A program made the position numbers and the translations under genes. The notes beneath the pieces were generated by a model. That model saw only the letters and a list, made by a program, of their open reading frames with translations. It was not told where the DNA came from and made no database searches. This document shows, piece after piece, positions 33,508-37,102 of a stretch of DNA of 37,102 nt. Location: assembly GCA_903930145.1 (NCBI GenBank), contig CAIYXP010000102.1, positions 1 to 37,102 on the forward strand, given 5' to 3'. Position 1 is the stretch's first letter. Every line of letters starts with the position of its first letter. The stretch is from an uncultured Methylococcaceae bacterium. GTDB lineage: Bacteria; Pseudomonadota; Gammaproteobacteria; Methylococcales; Methylococcaceae.

Positions 33508-34974
33508 CTACATCAATGCATTTTCCCGCTCACAGAGCGCCACCAGCAACGGCAGTTCCACGTGAACCGGAACGGGCGGATCAAAGCGCCCCTGAAAATG
33601 ATGCTCAGAATGATCCCTTTCGATGGTGTCCAAGGTTTTTCCTTCAATGGCGCTCAAAGGAATAAACCAAGGTTGTCCGCCTTTGAAGTTTAGCAAGTTG
33701 GGAATCCCGCTGACGCGGGTGTCGCTAATTTTTGTAAACTCAAGCCGTATATAGTCGGAAATCTTTCGCGCATTCGCCATGTAACGGGCCACCCCATGGC
33801 CTTTGGCGAGTTCGCTTAGATAAGTGTCGGGGGCATCTAGGTAGGGGGTGATCCAGCGGTCACGCAGAGCCGACAATTTGGTACGGGTATCGTCGGCCAT
33901 GGTCAGGGCTAAAATAGCGCGAACCGGATTATCGCACTTATTCTTTTCCCGCAATTTGTCATAGTTATGCAGTACCTGATGAAAGCCTTTGATGATTTTT
34001 TCGCGAGTTTCCCAATCCTCGACCGACAAGTCAGACCGGGGGAAGGCAGCCCATAAAGGCAGGCAAAACACCATGACGGTGGCATCCAGATAGGCGTCTT
34101 TCCATAACTCTAACTCTTCCTTGCCCATGTATTCCAATTCCAGCAAACCTTCCCCGGAGGCTTCGAAAAACTCGACATCCAAAGTCGCATGGCCTAGCCC
34201 TAAAATCCCGGTGCGATAGGGCAAGCTCAAGCGATACCAGCGTTGGGTGTCAGCCAAGGTCTGCGCAATCCGTTTCCATCCATTGTAATGCTCGACAAAA
34301 CGCAGCAGATTAAGCAACCTTGCCGGATCATTCCGGTTGACGGCGGTGTGTAAACGGGTACCCTGCGGGGCCAAATAATAGGATAAGGAACCCGCCTTGT
34401 CGGTGTTAAAGCTACGTGCCACCATGGCTTGGAACAAGTAGCTTTTACCCACCCCCTTGCCGCCGATGATCCCTAGTTTGGGTTCGCCAGCCTTGCGTTC
34501 AAATGACGGGTCGTCACTCTGACCGGATTCATACACGGGTTCGGGTGAGAGATAAGCGGTCGAGATCGGGTCATGATGAGTGGATGCCGAGGGTTCTGAT
34601 GTTAATGAGGTTTCCACTGGTGGATGTTTTGGTGCCGCCTCCTCGCCAAGATTGGAAAGAATGGACTCAATATCGAATTCTTGAGTGTTGGGCTCTTGAG
34701 TCTGCTCCTTGGAAAAAATGTCAAACTTCGACTTTGACAGCGAAACGGTCTTTCTTTCCGATTCTGGTGGAAATAGTGGCTCCTCTTCAGGCTGACTGTC
34801 AGCGTCGTCATCCATTTCAGCCAGTTCCGGCGCTTGATTGGCCGAGTAGCCCAAGCGTTGGGCAGTCACTGGCGAGTCCTGATCCGACTCCTCATCAAAT
34901 TCTGCAATGACAGGCAGTGCTTCATCCTGTGGAGCCTTTAAGGGGTTTCTGTTGTCTTTATTATTCATAGGCAT
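33508..34974 (-). CDS. P-loop GTPase with long acidic N-terminus (double-GTPase-like)
   Basis: About 160 acidic, low-complexity residues (many E, D, P, S) precede a GTPase domain with a clear Walker A GGKGVGKS (about 171-178) in PKLGIIGGKGVGKSYLFQAM. Next come HATLDVEFFEASGEGLLELE, where a switch II D-x-x-G is replaced by F-E-A-S-G-E-G, then ATVMVFCLPLWAAF, and RAILALTMADD at the place of the N/T-K-x-D base motif. This fits TRAFAC-class GTPases of the type named DO-GTPase in conflict-system surveys. Several starts are possible (GTG 34977, ATG 34974, ATG 34968). It follows the membrane protein without a gap, so the two are co-translated. Confidence 0.72.
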   Translation of the reverse strand: MPMNNKDNRNPLKAPQDEALPVIAEFDEESDQDSPVTAQRLGYSANQAPELAEMDDDADSQPEEEPLFPPESERKTVSLSKSKFDIFSKEQTQEPNTQEFDIESILSNLGEEAAPKHPPVETSLTSEPSASTHHDPISTAYLSPEPVYESGQSDDPSFERKAGEPKLGIIGGKGVGKSYLFQAMVARSFNTDKAGSLSYYLAPQGTRLHTAVNRNDPARLLNLLRFVEHYNGWKRIAQTLADTQRWYRLSLPYRTGILGLGHATLDVEFFEASGEGLLELEYMGKEELELWKDAYLDATVMVFCLPLWAAFPRSDLSVEDWETREKIIKGFHQVLHNYDKLREKNKCDNPVRAILALTMADDTRTKLSALRDRWITPYLDAPDTYLSELAKGHGVARYMANARKISDYIRLEFTKISDTRVSGIPNLLNFKGGQPWFIPLSAIEGKTLDTIERDHSEHHFQGRFDPPVPVHVELPLLVALCERENALM

Positions 34975-34977
34975 CAC

Positions 34978-36822
34978 TTAATGGTGGTAAAACACTAGCT
35001 TGATGTACTCCTGCCCCGAACCTTTGACATATTCCCAAGACTCTGCGCAAGCGAAATTGCCGGATTTGGGAGGGCATTGGGGCGGGGTTTGCAGTTGATC
35101 GCCCTGCTGTAAACTTTTCTGCAAATCGATCACCTTCAACAGTTGCTGTAAAGCTTGGCGGGCTTCGGGAAGGGCATTTTCCAGTTCAAATGCGAAACTT
35201 TCCAGGTTTGTCCCTGGTGGAACGGGAAGGAAAAAGAAAACACGATCCGGTTTGTCCGAACTGTTGCGCGAGTCGTAAATCAAACGCAACTCGACGCGCA
35301 ATGCAAGCTTGTCTTTCGCCGTGGCGACATAGGTTCGGCAATGCAGACTGAATATTTTTTCATCGCGTTTCTTCTTTTCACAATTGGAGGCGCGATGCGT
35401 GTCCACTCGCTTTTCCGCATCTTGCTTGGACAGGTCGAGCAATTCGTCTATGTCGGCTGCCCCAATGTTTCCAATCACCGGCATATGCAATACTTTGGAC
35501 AAGGGAAGCCAAGGAAAACTGGTTTCGTCTTTTGCAGGATGGTCGTCAAAATAAGGCAGCAGCCAGTGTTCCGCCCAACTGTCTTTCATCGCCAGCATTT
35601 GCTTGTCCCAGCCGTCATGGTATTTTTTACGGAATTCGGTTTTAAGCGTTTGCAAGGCTGGGCTGTCATTGTCCTCAATGATGCTTTCCAATTCATCGAA
35701 CAAAGACTTCCTGCGCTGGTAGCGCTCAACCACTTGCCGACTGTTGGCATCAAACGACAGATTTTTGTCCCAAGGACCGTCATTGACAAACGACGTGTAA
35801 ATGACGGGGGCTTCTTGCAATGGAATGCGCGGACTGTTGATGAGCGTGTCCAGCAATGCGGCATAAGCCTGTTTGGCCTTTTCGGGTTTGCCTAGCTTCA
35901 GTGCGACAGCCCATAATGCTTTGAAATCATCAAGGGTCCCGGTGGACGAGGCCGGGTCAGGCTTGCCTTCGTTGTCTGCGGCAAGCTGCCGATCCAATCG
36001 ACGGGGTAATTCAGCCACCAGACCGTCCAGCAACGTCTTTTCTGCTTCAACGAGTTCGGCATGACGTTTGACCATCCCCTCATCCTGGTGGAAACGGGTA
36101 GGAATGTCGCGGAAAGAAAGATTGTTGACCGCACTGGCGAGTCCGTCAAAAGCAGCGGAATATTCCTGCTTGGAGCATCCGCCGGCCGCCTCGCTGCAAC
36201 GTCCCAAGTCTTCGGTTTGCGTCCGCAATTCGTTGATCGCACCCTCCAATCCGTGCCTCCAAACTTCGATGACATCCCCTCCCATGAAGTAAAGGCTAGG
36301 CAAAATCAACAGCAACACCCAAACTAAGCTGAACGGAGCGATTCGCTGCACCCAATCGGTGTCGGGATGCAGGCGCAACAGCCTAGGCGAAAGCGTCAGG
36401 GTGGCGGCAAAACCGGCCACGCTCGCAGCGTCAACCAACGGAACCCAATCCGGCGAGGGGTTGAAGAGTTGGGTCATTGCAAAGACTAGGGTCAGTCCTG
36501 TCAACATAAGCGCCCAAATGCGAGGCAAAACCGGACCGGGACGATGCCTGCAACGCAGCATAATGGCACTCGCCAAGCCGACCGCGTAGAAGGCAAGCAC
36601 AACAACAATGAATCGGTTGAGGCTGGGATTGTCAACCAAGGCTATTTTAAACAATCCCCTCAAATCCGCGTTGCGCTGCAAAAACCCAAAGACGAGCAAA
36701 CCCACGATGGCTGATGCGAGCGACAGCGCCGCCGCTGGTGGCGCCCAGGTTCCCACGCCGCCACTTTGCAAAGGGTCGGGCAATTGGTTTTGCATTTCGC
36801 GACTATTGACTTCATCGCTCAT
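34978..36822 (-). CDS. five-helix membrane protein, first gene of GTPase operon
   Basis: From the ATG at 36822 (GGGGA about ten bases upstream) the protein has 614 residues. Five hydrophobic segments lie near the N-terminus (about 29-48, 70-88, 101-120, 127-146, 162-181), followed by a soluble domain of about 430 residues with a charged helical middle and a beta-rich end (VELRLIYDSRNSSDKPDRVF, then FFLPVPPGT). No enzymatic motif is seen. It is likely to hold the GTPase complex at the inner membrane. The frame extends upstream to 36870, but the predicted promoter -10 at 36871-36876 makes that start unlikely. Confidence 0.75.
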   Translation of the reverse strand: MSDEVNSREMQNQLPDPLQSGGVGTWAPPAAALSLASAIVGLLVFGFLQRNADLRGLFKIALVDNPSLNRFIVVVLAFYAVGLASAIMLRCRHRPGPVLPRIWALMLTGLTLVFAMTQLFNPSPDWVPLVDAASVAGFAATLTLSPRLLRLHPDTDWVQRIAPFSLVWVLLLILPSLYFMGGDVIEVWRHGLEGAINELRTQTEDLGRCSEAAGGCSKQEYSAAFDGLASAVNNLSFRDIPTRFHQDEGMVKRHAELVEAEKTLLDGLVAELPRRLDRQLAADNEGKPDPASSTGTLDDFKALWAVALKLGKPEKAKQAYAALLDTLINSPRIPLQEAPVIYTSFVNDGPWDKNLSFDANSRQVVERYQRRKSLFDELESIIEDNDSPALQTLKTEFRKKYHDGWDKQMLAMKDSWAEHWLLPYFDDHPAKDETSFPWLPLSKVLHMPVIGNIGAADIDELLDLSKQDAEKRVDTHRASNCEKKKRDEKIFSLHCRTYVATAKDKLALRVELRLIYDSRNSSDKPDRVFFFLPVPPGTNLESFAFELENALPEARQALQQLLKVIDLQKSLQQGDQLQTPPQCPPKSGNFACAESWEYVKGSGQEYIKLVFYHH

Positions 36823-36870
36823 AGTTTTACATCCCCTGTTAAATATCAAAATTTCTGGTTTAAGCCTCAT

Positions 36871-36899
36871 ATACTAAAGGGTTCGGCCTTGATAATCAA
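36871..36899 (-). promoter_or_regulatory. sigma-70-like promoter of GTPase operon
   Basis: On the minus strand TTGATT (36899-36894) and TAGTAT (36876-36871) are separated by 17 bases. The expected start near 36864 gives a leader of about 40 bases before the ATG at 36822. Each hexamer matches consensus at four of six positions. Confidence 0.42.
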
Positions 36900-36951
36900 A
36901 ACGGTGGTTGGTCGGATCGTTTGCAGCAATTCTCATTTTGGCAAAATCGTA

Positions 36952-37060
36952 GGGTGGGCTAGGTGCGCATTACAAAAAACTTTCCGTTTATCGCTAAGCC
37001 TGGAGCGCACCGTAGCCCACCATTGCCAATCCGCCGCCTGTTTGGTGGGCTACGGCGCAC
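36952..37060. repeat. three-armed GGTGGGCTACGG repeat cluster
   Basis: GGGTGGGCTAGGTGCGC (36952-36968), its near reverse complement GCGCACCGTAGCCCACC (37005-37021) and GGTGGGCTACGGCGCAC (37044-37060) form alternative hairpins. They resemble dispersed 'GGTGGGCTACGGTGCGC' repeats of gammaproteobacteria. No gene is visible from 36900 to the window end. Confidence 0.65.
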
Positions 37061-37102
37061 GGAAAGCACCGAGTGGGGTCAAGGTTCCCGGTGTGTGCGC
37101 CT

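Noticed and set aside
35155-35895. Plus-strand frame of 246 codons opposite the membrane protein gene
   Set aside because: It is an antisense shadow of the first operon gene with no recognisable domain.

Overview
The window looks like a chromosomal segment of a diazotrophic gammaproteobacterium. A methanotroph or sulfur oxidiser would fit the mix of nif, selenocysteine, P450 and Rieske genes, but nothing here fixes the genus. Metabolic genes are moderately GC-rich. They are interrupted by visibly AT-rich accessory genes and many short palindromic repeats.

1-1800: remains of several toxin-antitoxin (TA) loci: a DUF4926 gene cut by the window edge, a frameshifted hicA with intact hicB, a truncated parE, and an intact UPF0175/DUF3368 pair. 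1858-6352: a selenocysteine block, fdhE, selA, selB (ATGA overlap) and tRNA-Sec (selC, anticodon TCA). FdhE, SelA, SelB and tRNA-Sec together support a selenocysteine-containing formate dehydrogenase encoded elsewhere. 6398-11868: an accessory island directly behind selC: higB remnant, higA, an RHH/RelE pair, Phd plus DUF2283, and a 1279-residue SIR2-type NADase-like defence protein. The TA units are separated by three copies of one spacer that carries a relE 3' end. A 178-bp imperfect palindrome and two decayed genes follow.

12513-25844: a nitrogen-fixation region. One minus-strand operon (17067 down to 12513) encodes a 2[4Fe-4S] ferredoxin, a NifO-like ArsC-family protein, an A-type flavodiiron protein, an FdxD-like [2Fe-2S] ferredoxin, an FeSII (Shethna) homologue, NifQ, a 58-residue membrane peptide and a degenerate SIR2-like protein. 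Its theme appears to be electron supply, oxygen protection and molybdenum handling for nitrogenase. A P450 and a Rieske oxygenase lie upstream on the same strand. A Rieske ferredoxin, nifE, an unknown gene, nifF and a Nif11 gene lie on the plus strand. Four regulatory regions carry a NifA-type TGT-N10-ACA site upstream of a GG-N10-GC sigma-54 core; three are good matches and one is weak. A small AT-rich islet (20.4-22.7 kb: truncated antitoxin, DUF6602 protein, TA remnant, unknown nuclease-like gene) splits the nif genes. A 152-bp MITE with an 11-bp target duplication sits between the nifF-region promoter and its first gene.

26093-36870: a DUF2235 (Tle1-like) hydrolase converges on a five-gene minus-strand operon. 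In transcription order it encodes a five-helix membrane protein, a P-loop GTPase with a long acidic N-terminus, a 1216-residue protein with a possible GAP1-like N-terminus, a single-pass membrane protein and a degenerate vWA-like protein. This resembles the GTPase-centred conflict systems predicted by comparative genomics and is the best candidate for a poorly described system. An AT-rich block spans the 3' part of the large gene and the whole of the next gene, as if one module had been exchanged.
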